The translations under genes were made by a program, and so were the position numbers. A stretch of 64,000 nucleotides of DNA from Aquimarina spongiae. Its GTDB lineage: Bacteria > Bacteroidota > Bacteroidia > Flavobacteriales > Flavobacteriaceae. A model generated the notes under the pieces. That model was given only the letters and a program-made list of their open reading frames with translations, searched no databases and was not told the origin of the DNA. The DNA is taken from contig NZ_FQYP01000006.1 of NCBI RefSeq assembly GCF_900141785.1, positions 345,968 to 409,967 on the forward strand, written 5' to 3'. How positions within the stretch are numbered: the first letter of the stretch is position 1; the number at the start of each line of letters is the position of its first letter. Below are positions 26,432 through 35,968 of the stretch, one piece after another.

Positions 26432-27203
26432 TTTCTGATATTTCTAAAGTTAATTGGGTCCCATGATTAATTTTGCTGTCATAATGTAGGGTAGCCCCAA
26501 TCCATTTTGCCCTTTTTTCAAAATTATTGATTCCGATTCCTCCGTTTGTAATACTATTCATATCAAATCCAATCCCATTGTCTGTCAGATGCAAGACAAT
26601 TTTATCAGCATTCTGAGCAAGTTTGATGGAGATAAGGGAGCACTTAGCATGTTTAATGCTATTTTGAATAAATTCCTGAGTAATACGATAGATGACGGTT
26701 TTTACGGCGACTGAATGTATTTTGATAGGATGAGGGTATTCAAATTTCACCTCGCATTTGTCCAAATGATTGACTCTGCTACTTAGTTGTTCAAGTAGGT
26801 CGACAACACTTTGATTTTTGATGCTACTTTTAGCCAGGGATCTGGAAATTTGCCGAAGTTCTTCCAATGAATGATCTACAAGGTCATTTATCGATTGTAT
26901 TGAGGTGGTGTATTGTTCTAATTGATCGATAGGTAATTGTTTGATGTATAGACTGGCCAATGTAAGTTTCTGTCCAACGCTATCATGAATTTCTTGACCT
27001 ATGTGATTCATGGTATTGGTTTGAATTTCCATCTGTACTTTAAGTATCTCTTTTTTATGGGTTTCATCTTTGTGAAGCAATTGTTGATTATGCTTTTTCT
27101 TTTTTACCTGATATTGATAGATAAATATGATGATGCCTGCAATAAATGCAAGAAAGATCACATTAAAAAGTACTAGCATTATTTTGAAAGATGTTTCCCC
27201 CAT
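26421..27203 (-). CDS. Sensor histidine kinase, HisKA_3 type
   Basis: 260 residues with one N-terminal transmembrane helix (about 8-30) and a coiled-coil linker, but no periplasmic sensor domain. The dimerisation/phosphoacceptor region has IGQEIHDSVGQKLTLASL (His at about 70). The ATPase part has IYRITQEFIQNSIKHAK (N box) and LTDNGIGFD and GGIGINNFEKRA (G boxes). The lack of a sensor suggests that it reads the state of the membrane protein encoded just upstream, whose gene it overlaps by 25 bp. Confidence 0.95.
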   Translation of the reverse strand: MGETSFKIMLVLFNVIFLAFIAGIIIFIYQYQVKKKKHNQQLLHKDETHKKEILKVQMEIQTNTMNHIGQEIHDSVGQKLTLASLYIKQLPIDQLEQYTTSIQSINDLVDHSLEELRQISRSLAKSSIKNQSVVDLLEQLSSRVNHLDKCEVKFEYPHPIKIHSVAVKTVIYRITQEFIQNSIKHAKCSLISIKLAQNADKIVLHLTDNGIGFDMNSITNGGIGINNFEKRAKWIGATLHYDSKINHGTQLTLEISENEL

Positions 27204-27832
27204 ATAAACGAAATTGCAAATAGTATGTACATGATACTGTTAGCTATCAAAAAATAAGCGAAATACAGTTCCCAGATTCCTCTGTAGTGATTTCGCAATA
27301 AACCGTAAAAGCAAAATAAGGGGTAAGTGCCTACGTAAAGCATGATGACTCCCAAATTTATGTAAAACATCTTATTATCCCTAAAGTGCAAAATACTATC
27401 ATCTTTAATCTGTTTTAAAAATTCTAGTATCACGAAGATGATCAAAAATAGGGTGCCCACAGACGGATTTAAAGAATACACAACTTCGAGCTTTTTAAAG
27501 AATAACTCTATAGGGAGATAGGTCAATAAATATATGCTGATGCATATGGTGAATAGCTTTCTGTTATTCAAAGATTGTACTCCATAGAGCCAATACAGAA
27601 AGGTATACTGAATGGGAATGCCTACATAGGCATAATACACTTGTTTTATTCTGGCGCCTATTCCGAGATCAAAATGCCAAAAAGCCTCTTGGGTAGCTAT
27701 AAAAACCAGGTAATAAATAAAAAATCTCCAAGGACTATTTTTCAATTTAGATACATAAAACAATCCTACTACTGCAGCCATAATCTCAGACAATAGCAGG
27801 ATAGGTTTTAAGATGTAAAAGTAGTCTGGCAT
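27179..27832 (-). CDS. Multi-pass membrane protein, probable partner of the histidine kinase
   Basis: 217 residues with six to seven hydrophobic helices spread over its length and short loops (FYVSKLKNSPWRFFIYYLVF, LGVIMLYVGTYPLFCFYGLL). It has no enzyme motif that I can see. The 25-bp overlap with the kinase gene indicates coupling, and I infer that it acts as the membrane sensor or a signalling partner. Function is not otherwise known. Confidence 0.65.
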   Translation of the reverse strand: MPDYFYILKPILLLSEIMAAVVGLFYVSKLKNSPWRFFIYYLVFIATQEAFWHFDLGIGARIKQVYYAYVGIPIQYTFLYWLYGVQSLNNRKLFTICISIYLLTYLPIELFFKKLEVVYSLNPSVGTLFLIIFVILEFLKQIKDDSILHFRDNKMFYINLGVIMLYVGTYPLFCFYGLLRNHYRGIWELYFAYFLIANSIMYILFAISFIWGKHLSK

Positions 27833-27840
27833 AATATGGA

Positions 27841-28512
27841 CTAAAAAGATTCTCCAGATCCATCAGCAGGAGGGATAAGACTTCCGTGATTTTGTGCAGA
27901 AATATTACCTGAAGCATTTGATCGTTTGGTAGAAGTTAAGGCAAAGATTGAGGTTGCAGTATTTGTAGACTGATATTCTGGAAATCCACTCATTTTTTCT
28001 CCGTATGTTCTTACATCCAAGGGGTGAAAATCCATATGAGTCTTTCCGTTCTGTATGGTAGGGACCATTACGAGTGTATGGTGTTCTTCAAACTTTTTTG
28101 TCAAGTCACTTCCCGCTAGATCCCTTAAATCAGGATATTTTTTCTCCCAGGTGCCATTATTCGGATATCTTGAATAATAAATTCGAATTCCCAAGTTTCT
28201 TTCTTCTCTGGCATTGCTATCAGTGTTCTTTTCAACTTGGTATAAAAACTTTTTTAAAGTCTCCAGATCAAACCAAATAGAGTGTGCGTCTTCTTGCATT
28301 ACTGTTTTTATGAATCGAAGTTGGTTCTGTTTATAACCATTGGTCATAGCATGAACTAAATCTACGTTTAGGGTATTCAAAGGTTCACCAGAATAATCCA
28401 TGCAAATTGTATTTTGATTCGAAGAGTTGGATTGTGATCTCTTTGGTGGGTTATAATAAACGTAAGATGCAAAGCCTGCTGTAACAGCAATTAAAAGTAT
28501 TGTTGAAATCAT
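27841..28512 (-). CDS. Hypothetical membrane-anchored protein in the two-component operon
   Basis: 223 residues. One N-terminal hydrophobic helix (about 2-18) followed by a soluble domain of about 190 residues with an aromatic/charged centre (EDAHSIWFDLETLKKFLYQV, LGIRIYYSRYPNNG, MVPTIQNGKTHMDFHPLD) and a low-complexity Ser/Asn/Gly tail. It is probably periplasmic. I do not recognise the family. It is the first gene of the operon 28512-25784, only 8 bp before the membrane-protein gene, so it may provide the stimulus-sensing part. Confidence 0.6.
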   Translation of the reverse strand: MISTILLIAVTAGFASYVYYNPPKRSQSNSSNQNTICMDYSGEPLNTLNVDLVHAMTNGYKQNQLRFIKTVMQEDAHSIWFDLETLKKFLYQVEKNTDSNAREERNLGIRIYYSRYPNNGTWEKKYPDLRDLAGSDLTKKFEEHHTLVMVPTIQNGKTHMDFHPLDVRTYGEKMSGFPEYQSTNTATSIFALTSTKRSNASGNISAQNHGSLIPPADGSGESF

Positions 28513-28773
28513 TTTTTAGGTTTTAAAGAGTTAACATATTGGTTTTGCAAATAACGAAAATCTAAGCTAGTATTGAGCCCGAAAATGAACCTAAATTGGT
28601 AGGGTTAAACAACCTAAAATTTGAGGTTGATCATATAGAGAATTAAGGTTTTTGAGCGTTGCCTGCGATCAGCAAAATGATTGAATTTTGTCCTGTTAAC
28701 AAAAAGTATCGGAATGCATAAAGATCGAGGAAGCCGAAAATCGTAAGAGTAGGCAATCTTAAAACCATTAATT

Positions 28774-29592
28774 ATGAAAAATCTAAAATTTTTAATTGTA
28801 CCTGTTATTGCATGCTTTTTTTTCTTACTAAGTTGTGAAAATGATTCACCAGATAACTTTAAGGAAGAAACAAAAGTGGATTTGAATCAGAATAGGAGGG
28901 ATGCAGAATTCGATTTTGCGAAGGTAGAAGAACTTTCTCTAGAAGAAATTTCTGCCATTGAGAAATCTTTTATCGAAGAAACCAAAGATATAAGTCTAGT
29001 CAAGGCACTACAGGATTATGACGGACCAGATGAAGTAGATCATTCTATAGTAAATGATTATTTGGTGTATAAAGGGGAAAAACCTATTGATACGCGAGAA
29101 TATTATCTAGTAACCGAAGAAATTATTAGAAATCCAGAAGCATCGGTAGAGGAGTTTACATCTGTATTGCAGGAAACTGGGGTGTATTCTGCAGTTCAAT
29201 TGGAGTTGTTTACAGAACTGGATGCACAAATGGTTACTGCTACTACTTTTGAAGAGGCAATAGAAACGCTTACCGCCTTTGAAGGAGTAATCAAAGAAAA
29301 CAGAGAACTAAACACTTTTGATAGAAACACAATGTTGTTGTATATGTCAACCATGAAAGGATTAATGTATACCGACTATGCAGCTCAAAAAGGGTTTTGG
29401 GATTGTGTGAATTGTGTTTGGAGAAATGGTTGGAAAATTCTTGGATGGGGTGTTTTCAGAAGTATACCAAAGGTAATAGGATGTATATTTTCGAATTTAT
29501 CAAACGGATGGGGGATGTTTTGGTGTATTCTAAGAGCTTTAGGTTCTGGAGTCGCACATTCATTTAATCGCTTTTGCGGATCTGTTTGTTAA
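28774..29592 (+). CDS. Lipoprotein with acidic stalk and Trp/Cys-rich C-terminus
   Basis: 272 residues. Lipobox LLSC (Cys21) followed by ENDSPDN. Residues 30-200 are acidic and helical (Glu-rich). The last 65 residues are very different: basic and aromatic, with GFWDCVNCVWRNGWKILGWG and a tail FNRFCGSVC, six Cys and seven Trp. The tail could be an amphipathic or membrane-active element held by disulphides. Function unknown. It has a good terminator downstream. Confidence 0.62.
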   Translation: MKNLKFLIVPVIACFFFLLSCENDSPDNFKEETKVDLNQNRRDAEFDFAKVEELSLEEISAIEKSFIEETKDISLVKALQDYDGPDEVDHSIVNDYLVYKGEKPIDTREYYLVTEEIIRNPEASVEEFTSVLQETGVYSAVQLELFTELDAQMVTATTFEEAIETLTAFEGVIKENRELNTFDRNTMLLYMSTMKGLMYTDYAAQKGFWDCVNCVWRNGWKILGWGVFRSIPKVIGCIFSNLSNGWGMFWCILRALGSGVAHSFNRFCGSVC

Positions 29593-29612
29593 AAGTGGGG
29601 CTACAAAAAGAG

Positions 29613-29638
29613 AAACCGGGAAGAAGGCTTCCCGGTTT
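29613..29638. terminator. Bidirectional Rho-independent terminator
   Basis: An 11-bp perfect stem AAACCGGGAAG / CTTCCCGGTTT with a 4-base loop, followed on the plus strand by TTTTATTTATTTT and on the minus strand by a weaker T/C tract. It separates the convergent genes 28774-29592 and 29667-30806. Confidence 0.9.
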
Positions 29639-29666
29639 TATTTATTTTATCAAGTGATCCTTATGT

Positions 29667-30806
29667 CTAATCCTCCCAGGTGCTAACGGCTTGAACAGCT
29701 TCGTCTGTATAATCCGAAAATACACCATCTACACCTGCATCAAAAAACAAGTGATATTCTGCTTCAGGATTGCCCTGGCTCCATTGCATATTTTCATTTC
29801 TAAACGTGTATGGATGTACGAGTAAGTCGTTGTCATGTGCAAGATCTATAAAGTCCGTTGGCTCTAGTAAAGTTAGTTCTCCAGAGTCTTCGGTTCTATA
29901 TGAAATGATAAAAGGTTTCCACGGACCAATACCATCTGCATAGGTAGTTGTAAACTTCATTCCTTCTTCTGTAGTAAAAAACTCATAGGTTCTGTCATCT
30001 CCATTTACGAAAAAATCATAGGGAGCACCATACGAGATGAAGTCTCCATCGGGTACATTATAGTCTAAAGATCCATCTTTGTTAATGTTGTAGGTGGAGA
30101 TAAGCTGTACCAATTTTACAGTAGATTTTGAGTTGATGTATTGCAATGGCGCTACCTCAAAACATTGTACAAATACTGGTGCATTTTTGTGATTCCAATG
30201 CGCTTTAGAAAGCGCTTTCAACAGTTGATCTTCCATAAAATATGCTCCGAATATTTCATTGTGAAATAAGGGGTGTTTGATTTCAGGATAGATCCCTAAT
30301 ACTTTTCCTCTTGTCAGGGATTGTGCTTTTGCCAATTGTATCACCTCTTCAAAAGTTGGGATTTCAAAAAGGTTATCAAAGTCTGTTGGTCTTCCGCTAA
30401 ATGCTTGTTTGGCTCTTAAAGTTTTGATTTCCTCCAGGGTAAAATCAGAGGCAAACCAATCGGTTACCATTTTACCATCTAGGTTTTTGGTTGTTTTTAA
30501 GTGTGCAAATTCGGGAAGATCTGCAACGTTGGTAGTACCAGATAACATCGGTTCATGTCTAGCTACCAGATGTCCGTCCTTGGTCAACACCAAATCCGGT
30601 TCGATAAAATCTGCATTCCATTCTGATGCTTTGGTATATCCTTCAAGTGTATGCTCTGGGAGTACGGACTGTGCTCCTCGATGTGCAATCACAATGGGAA
30701 GATCGGTATCAGGTCCGGGATTACCGGAGTTGTCATCGATAAGATCGCAGGAGGTTATCATCATAAGGGTAATAAGACTAAATACGGTGGACATGTGTTT
30801 TATCAT
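29667..30806 (-). CDS. glpQ: Glycerophosphodiester phosphodiesterase, GlpQ type
   Basis: 379 residues. Lipobox MITSC (about Cys20), then the GDPD domain: IVIAHRGAQSVLPEHTLEGY with the catalytic His-Arg, FIEPDLVLTKDGHLVARHEP with Glu, Asp and the second His, and KVLGIYPEIKHP. The length fits periplasmic GlpQ, which splits glycerophosphodiesters into glycerol 3-phosphate and an alcohol. It ends with the FDAGVDGVFSDYTDEA motif typical of GlpQ. The gene is monocistronic. Confidence 0.93.
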   Translation of the reverse strand: MIKHMSTVFSLITLMMITSCDLIDDNSGNPGPDTDLPIVIAHRGAQSVLPEHTLEGYTKASEWNADFIEPDLVLTKDGHLVARHEPMLSGTTNVADLPEFAHLKTTKNLDGKMVTDWFASDFTLEEIKTLRAKQAFSGRPTDFDNLFEIPTFEEVIQLAKAQSLTRGKVLGIYPEIKHPLFHNEIFGAYFMEDQLLKALSKAHWNHKNAPVFVQCFEVAPLQYINSKSTVKLVQLISTYNINKDGSLDYNVPDGDFISYGAPYDFFVNGDDRTYEFFTTEEGMKFTTTYADGIGPWKPFIISYRTEDSGELTLLEPTDFIDLAHDNDLLVHPYTFRNENMQWSQGNPEAEYHLFFDAGVDGVFSDYTDEAVQAVSTWED

Positions 30807-30952
30807 TTCTTGGGTTTTAAGTTAGTAAACGCCTGACAAGAAATGAAACTGAAATTATGAAATTGTGAACTAGGTATTACTCTATGGTCAAGAAAAGGAT
30901 AAGAACGTTAAGTTTTATGAGCTACTTTCATTTTAACGTGCAATACAAAAGC

Positions 30953-30987
30953 AAAGGAGCAAAACTAACTATCTAATTTCGCTCCTT
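30953..30987 (-). terminator. Possible terminator of the trp operon
   Basis: Minus-strand stem AAGGAGCGAAA / TTTTGCTCCTT (one wobble pair) with a 12-base loop, followed by TTGCTTTTGT. It begins 5 bp past the trpA stop. The T-run is weak. Confidence 0.5.
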
Positions 30988-30991
30988 ATCA

Positions 30992-31753
30992 TTATCTGAT
31001 CTCTTCTACAAACTGGTTGATGGTATCCACTCCATTGTTGGTCAAATGCTTTATGAAAGCCGAACCAATAATAGCTCCCTTTGCCGTCTTTGTGGCTTGA
31101 GTAAAAGTTTCATTATTACTTATCCCAAAACCAACAATCTGTGGGTTTTTGAGGGCTAAAGCATCGATACGCTCAAAATATTGTTGCTGTACATCTCCAA
31201 ACGTATTTTTGGCTCCTGTGGTACTGGCAGAACTCACCATATAAATAAAACCGTCGGAAACGCTATCAATAAATCGAATTCTTTCTTCTGAAGTTTGCGG
31301 GGTGATCAAAAACACATTGATTAACCCGTATTTTTCAAAAGTCTCTTGGTAGTGCTCGTGATATTCGGCTACAGGTAAATCGGGAATGATTAATCCATCA
31401 ATTCCGATTTCTTGGCATTTTGCACAAAAGGCTTCTACACCGTACTGCATCATAGGATTGAAGTATCCCATGATAATCAACGGGATATTTACCGTTTTTC
31501 GGATGTCTTTTAATTGCTCAAACAATAGGGTAGTGGTCATCCCATTTTTTAGGGCGATAGTAGAGCTTTCCTGAATGGTAGGACCATCTGCCAAAGGATC
31601 ACTAAAAGGTAATCCGATTTCTATCATATCAACACCGTTTTTTTCAAGATCCTGGATGATTTGAGCGGTATCGTTCAATGATGGATACCCTGCGGTAAAA
31701 TATATAGATAATAACTTCTTATTCTCAGCTAATTTTTCTTTGATTCTATTCAT
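30992..31753 (-). CDS. trpA: Tryptophan synthase alpha chain
   Basis: 253 residues from the ATG at 31753 (MNRIKEKLAENKKLLS); the frame extends 9 codons upstream without family similarity. Motifs: IYFTAGYPSL, GVDMIEIGLPFSDPLADGP (with the catalytic Glu, then Asp), GLIIPDLPVAEY and VGFGISN. It splits indole-3-glycerol phosphate to indole, which is passed to TrpB. It is the last gene of the operon, separated from trpB by the dinB-like gene. Confidence 0.96.
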   Translation of the reverse strand: MNRIKEKLAENKKLLSIYFTAGYPSLNDTAQIIQDLEKNGVDMIEIGLPFSDPLADGPTIQESSTIALKNGMTTTLLFEQLKDIRKTVNIPLIIMGYFNPMMQYGVEAFCAKCQEIGIDGLIIPDLPVAEYHEHYQETFEKYGLINVFLITPQTSEERIRFIDSVSDGFIYMVSSASTTGAKNTFGDVQQQYFERIDALALKNPQIVGFGISNNETFTQATKTAKGAIIGSAFIKHLTNNGVDTINQFVEEIR

Positions 31754-31795
31754 TGTTATAAGTTTCGAGTTGCTCTTCAAAAGAGAAACACGTTG

Positions 31796-32314
31796 TTAAT
31801 TTAGTCCAAAACTATATGGATTATTCATTACTCGTTTCAACATCGCAATTTGTCCGCAGTGCCATAGGGTGTGCTTGATGTTCCAATCGATTGCTTCAAA
31901 TTTGGTCTTGGCTACCGGATGAGGTTGATCCAAAGGTTCTAATGACTTGTCAAGATCATCTGGAGACAAGTTTTGTATGATTTCAAGAGATTTAGCTTGC
32001 ATGAAAAGCAAGTTTTTCTCCAGATTTCCTACAGTATCTTTATCATTAGTCTGTGATGCTGTCGATTTAAAAGTATACCAATCTGCATATTTTCGAATAG
32101 GCACTTGCTCAAAAACGTCTGGTTGATGACCGGTTATAGATAGTATGCTATGATAGTAATAGCTAATGATTTGATGCCCTACTTGCCAGGCAATGTTGGT
32201 TTCCATAACGTTAGGTGAGTACTCCCATTCATCTTTGGGAACAGATAGCGCCAGCTTATTAAACCATTCGTATGCACTTTTTGTCTGTGTAACCAATACC
32301 GAAATCGTATCCAT
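31796..32314 (-). CDS. DinB family protein inside the trp operon
   Basis: 172 residues, four-helix DinB/DUF664 fold. Putative metal His residues: one in WQVGHQIISYYYH and the pair in NIKHTLWHCGQIAML, the usual third-helix H-x3-H motif. DinB proteins are metal-binding, often bacillithiol or mycothiol S-transferases. The gene lies between trpB (29 bp away) and trpA (42 bp away) in the same direction, so it must share their transcript. No role in tryptophan synthesis is known for this family. Confidence 0.85.
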   Translation of the reverse strand: MDTISVLVTQTKSAYEWFNKLALSVPKDEWEYSPNVMETNIAWQVGHQIISYYYHSILSITGHQPDVFEQVPIRKYADWYTFKSTASQTNDKDTVGNLEKNLLFMQAKSLEIIQNLSPDDLDKSLEPLDQPHPVAKTKFEAIDWNIKHTLWHCGQIAMLKRVMNNPYSFGLN

Positions 32315-32343
32315 AATTGTGTGAATATTTGATTGTACTTTAT

Positions 32344-33525
32344 TTATAGTCTAAAATAATCAATATATGTATTCAAATCTTTATCGCCTCTTCCCGAAAG
32401 GCTGATCACTACCACATCCTCTGGTTTGAATTTTTTATCATTAAATATGGCTAAAGCATGTGAGGTTTCTATGGCCGGTATGATCCCTTCTAATTGCGAT
32501 AACTCTAACCCAGCAGCCATGGCATCATCATCGGTAACCGAGTAAAACTCTCCTCTTCCGGTACGATATAAATGCGAATGCAGCGGTCCTACACCAGGGT
32601 AATCCAACCCAGCAGAAATAGAGTAAGGTTCTGTTATTTGTCCATCTGCGGTTTGCATCAATAAGGTTTTGCATCCATGGATAATTCCTTCTTTACCTAG
32701 CTGTGAGGTTGCCGCGCTTTCTCCACTATCCACACCTTTACCCGCAGCTTCGACCGCAATAATACCCACACTTGGTTCATCCAAAAAGTGATAGTAGGTA
32801 CCGGCAGCGTTACTTCCTCCACCTATACAAGCCACTACATAATCAGGATTTTCTCTTCCTTCTTTTTCTTTAAGTTGCCATTTGATTTCTTCGGATATTA
32901 CCGATTGAAAACGGGTTACCATATCTGGATAAGGATGAGGTCCGATAGCAGAACCAATGATGTAGTGCGTATCTACAGGATTATTGATCCAATCTCTAAT
33001 TGCTTCGTTGGTGGCATCTTTTAGGGTTTTACTACCTGATTTGGCAGGACGTACTTCTGCCCCTAGCATTTTCATACGAGCTACATTTGGGGCTTGACGT
33101 TTAATATCAATCTCACCCATGTATACAACACATTGTATTCCCATAAGTGCACAAACGGTAGCAGTGGCTACTCCATGTTGTCCGGCTCCGGTCTCGGCAA
33201 TGATTCTATTTTTGCCAAGTTTTTTTGCCACTAGTATTTGACCGATAGTATTGTTGACTTTGTGCGCTCCGGTGTGATTTAAGTCTTCGCGCTTCAGGTA
33301 TACTTTGGTATTGTGCTTTTCTGAAAGCCGTTTTGCAAAATATAAAGGAGAAGGGCGACCCACATAATCTTTTAGTAATTGATCGAATTCTTCTTTAAAA
33401 GAAGGGTCGTTCATAATATCCAAGTATTGGGTACGTAATTCTTCTACATTAGGATATAACATTTCTGGGATATATGCACCTCCAAAATCACCATAATATC
33501 CTTTTTCATTTACTTGATAACTCAT
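32344..33525 (-). CDS. trpB: Tryptophan synthase beta chain
   Basis: 393 residues, PLP enzyme joining indole and serine. The PLP lysine lies in [15 protein letters not shown] (about residue 86); [14 protein letters not shown] and GGGSNAAG are the conserved substrate and phosphate loops. The length is normal. The start overlaps the trpF stop by 4 bp, indicating coupled translation. Confidence 0.97.
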   Translation of the reverse strand: MSYQVNEKGYYGDFGGAYIPEMLYPNVEELRTQYLDIMNDPSFKEEFDQLLKDYVGRPSPLYFAKRLSEKHNTKVYLKREDLNHTGAHKVNNTIGQILVAKKLGKNRIIAETGAGQHGVATATVCALMGIQCVVYMGEIDIKRQAPNVARMKMLGAEVRPAKSGSKTLKDATNEAIRDWINNPVDTHYIIGSAIGPHPYPDMVTRFQSVISEEIKWQLKEKEGRENPDYVVACIGGGSNAAGTYYHFLDEPSVGIIAVEAAGKGVDSGESAATSQLGKEGIIHGCKTLLMQTADGQITEPYSISAGLDYPGVGPLHSHLYRTGRGEFYSVTDDDAMAAGLELSQLEGIIPAIETSHALAIFNDKKFKPEDVVVISLSGRGDKDLNTYIDYFRL

Positions 33526-34181
33526 AGTTTTATTTTTTGATCCCTAGAGATAAGGGTTAGTTGGTTTTTAAATTTTTCTAATACAATTTCTTCTTTTAGT
33601 CCAGGCTCAATTTCGAACTTACTGTTCACATCTATTGCATGAATAGGTAAATCAGTTTTTAAGATTTCTTGTATTTTTTCAATTTCGTCAAGGCCAATTC
33701 CACCACTCAAAATAAATGGGGTTTTAGAATTGTATTCCTTCAATACATTCCAATCAAAAGTATAGCCGTTACCACCTTTTTCTTTTCCTTTGGTGTCAAA
33801 TAAGAAATAATCTACAATACCTTCATACGGCTCAAGGATAGAAAAATTGAATTCATCTTTGATGGAGAATACTTTCCATAGGTCAATAGTGGTATCTAGT
33901 TCTGATAAACTTGATTTTAGTTCTTTGCAATAGGCTGGAGATTCATCTCCATGTAATTGTATTGCTTTGAAACGGAATTGTTTTACTTTTTCAACAATAT
34001 TTGAAATGGTACTATCCACAAAAACTCCTACTTTTTTGATCGAATCTGGTAATACCGGGATTTCTGCATTAAAATTCCTTGGTGATCGATCATAGAAAAT
34101 AAAGCCTAAATAATCGGGTTCTAAAGAAGCGATGGCTTCGATATTATCCGAGTATTTCATTCCACACACCTTGAGTTTCAT
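33522..34181 (-). CDS. trpF: Phosphoribosylanthranilate isomerase
   Basis: 219 residues. [11 protein letters not shown] carries the catalytic Cys, [13 protein letters not shown] the phosphate site, AIQLHGDES the second strand and [14 protein letters not shown] the catalytic Asp; PFILSGGIG is the C-terminal phosphate loop. It converts phosphoribosyl-anthranilate to the CdRP intermediate. It overlaps trpC and trpB by 4 bp each. Confidence 0.96.
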   Translation of the reverse strand: MKLKVCGMKYSDNIEAIASLEPDYLGFIFYDRSPRNFNAEIPVLPDSIKKVGVFVDSTISNIVEKVKQFRFKAIQLHGDESPAYCKELKSSLSELDTTIDLWKVFSIKDEFNFSILEPYEGIVDYFLFDTKGKEKGGNGYTFDWNVLKEYNSKTPFILSGGIGLDEIEKIQEILKTDLPIHAIDVNSKFEIEPGLKEEIVLEKFKNQLTLISRDQKIKL

Positions 34182-34963
34182 GATTGTAAGTTTTTTATAA
34201 ATTCTACAGCACTAGCCCCAGGATTTTCAGTTTTCATAAAGTTTTCACCAATCAAAAAACCTTGATATCCATATTGTTGTAAATCTTTTATGGCTTCGAT
34301 ATTGCTAATTCCACTTTCAGAAACTTTTACAAAATCATCTGGTATTTGTGTACTTAACGTTTTGCTTACATCGGTACTTACTGTAAATGTTTTTAGGTTT
34401 CTATTGTTTACCCCAAGCATATCCAAAGAGGGCATAATAGATTTTTGCAATTCTTCCTCATTATGAACCTCCAGTAAAACATCCAATGACAGGCTTTTGG
34501 CAAATTCAGAAAGTTGTTTGATTTGCTCTCGTTCTAACACCGCTGCAATCAACAGAATAACATCAGCCCCATGCGCTTTGGCTTCTAGTAACTGATATTC
34601 ATCAATGATAAATTCCTTACGAAGCAATGGTAAGTTTACCGCTGATCTCGCCAGCAATAGGTCATCCAGAGAACCACCAAAATATTTACCATCTGTGAGT
34701 ACAGACATACCTGATACACCGGCAGTTTCATAACCCTCTGCAACATCTTGAACGCTTACTTTTTGATTTATCACTGATTTTGAAGGGGATCTGCGTTTAT
34801 GTTCTGCAATAACTCCAGTATCACTATTTTGTAATGCAGTTGCTAGTGAGTGGGTTTGCTTGTCAAATAAAACCGAAGATTCTAATTGCTTGACAGGAAT
34901 CAAGCTTTTCTTCAATTCTACCTCTTTGTACTTATCAGCTACTATTTTATCTAATATATTCAT
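34178..34963 (-). CDS. trpC: Indole-3-glycerol phosphate synthase
   Basis: 261 residues, a stand-alone TrpC. Motifs: VIAEHKRRSPSKSVI with the catalytic Glu and Lys, VLTDGKYFGGSLDDL, LLRKEFIIDEYQLLEAKAHG with the second catalytic Lys, and LGVNNRNLKTF. It closes the indole ring. It overlaps trpF by 4 bp and follows trpD by 2 bp. Confidence 0.97.
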   Translation of the reverse strand: MNILDKIVADKYKEVELKKSLIPVKQLESSVLFDKQTHSLATALQNSDTGVIAEHKRRSPSKSVINQKVSVQDVAEGYETAGVSGMSVLTDGKYFGGSLDDLLLARSAVNLPLLRKEFIIDEYQLLEAKAHGADVILLIAAVLEREQIKQLSEFAKSLSLDVLLEVHNEEELQKSIMPSLDMLGVNNRNLKTFTVSTDVSKTLSTQIPDDFVKVSESGISNIEAIKDLQQYGYQGFLIGENFMKTENPGASAVEFIKNLQS

Positions 34964-34965
34964 TG

Positions 34966-35961
34966 TTAGTTCTTGCTAAGCTCTTGTACTTTTTTCAATG
35001 TTGTCAAACCTTTTCCTGATAGCAGGGATTCTTTGGCTCTTTCAAATCCTTCTTTGGGTTGTAAGCCTTCTACCGTTGCAATTGCGATCCCAGCGTTGGC
35101 GCAGACCACATTGTTCTGAGCTTCCGTTCCTTTTCCGTTAAGGATATTCATAAAAATTTCTGCAGATTCTTCTACCGAATCTCCCCCATGGATTTGTTCT
35201 TGTTTCAAAACTGGAACACCAAAATCTTCGGGAGATAGCATTCCTTCGGTTTGGTTGGAAATCGTTTTTGTATTTCCGGTTAACGAAATCTCATCATAAC
35301 CATCCAAAGCATGAACGATAGTAAAGTTCTTATCGGTATTTTGATAAAGATATCCATACATTCTCGCCAATTCTAGATTAAATACACCCACCATTTGATT
35401 TTTCGGAAAAGCTGGATTTACCATAGGTCCTAACATGTTAAAAAACGTTTTTACCCCCAATTCTCTTCGGATCGGAGCTACATTTTTCATTGCAGGGTGA
35501 AATAATGGAGCATGCAAAACGCAAATTCCTGCCTCATCCATACTTCGTTTTAAAAAGTCTATATCATTACTAAATTTTATCCCCAAATATTCCATTACGT
35601 TAGAACTTCCGCATTTTGAAGACACACCATAGTTTCCGTGCTTGGTTACTTTGATGCCTGCTCCGGCAGAAACAAAAGAGGATAGTGTTGAGATGTTAAA
35701 AGTGTCTTTTCCGTCACCTCCGGTACCACATAGATCAATAGGGTTGTATTCGCTAAAATCTACTGCTATGCACAGTTCTAACAAAGCATCTCTAAAACCT
35801 TCTAGCTCTTCGATGGTAATGCTACGCATCATAAATACCGTTAGGAAAGATGCGATCTGACTTTGATTATATTCTCCTCTAGAGATATTCACCAAAACGC
35901 TTTTGGCTTCTTCTTTGGAGATGGTTTCGTGATTAATTAATCGATTAAGTAACTTCTTCAT
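34966..35961 (-). CDS. trpD: Anthranilate phosphoribosyltransferase
   Basis: 331 residues. DLCGTGGDGKDTFNIST is the PRPP-binding signature, KHGNYGVSSKCGSSNVME the second loop, and RRELGVKTFFNMLGPMVNPA the anthranilate region. It is separate from trpG (no fusion). It lies 2 bp before trpC and 7 bp after trpG. Confidence 0.97.
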   Translation of the reverse strand: MKKLLNRLINHETISKEEAKSVLVNISRGEYNQSQIASFLTVFMMRSITIEELEGFRDALLELCIAVDFSEYNPIDLCGTGGDGKDTFNISTLSSFVSAGAGIKVTKHGNYGVSSKCGSSNVMEYLGIKFSNDIDFLKRSMDEAGICVLHAPLFHPAMKNVAPIRRELGVKTFFNMLGPMVNPAFPKNQMVGVFNLELARMYGYLYQNTDKNFTIVHALDGYDEISLTGNTKTISNQTEGMLSPEDFGVPVLKQEQIHGGDSVEESAEIFMNILNGKGTEAQNNVVCANAGIAIATVEGLQPKEGFERAKESLLSGKGLTTLKKVQELSKN

Positions 35962-35968
35962 AGCTGAT

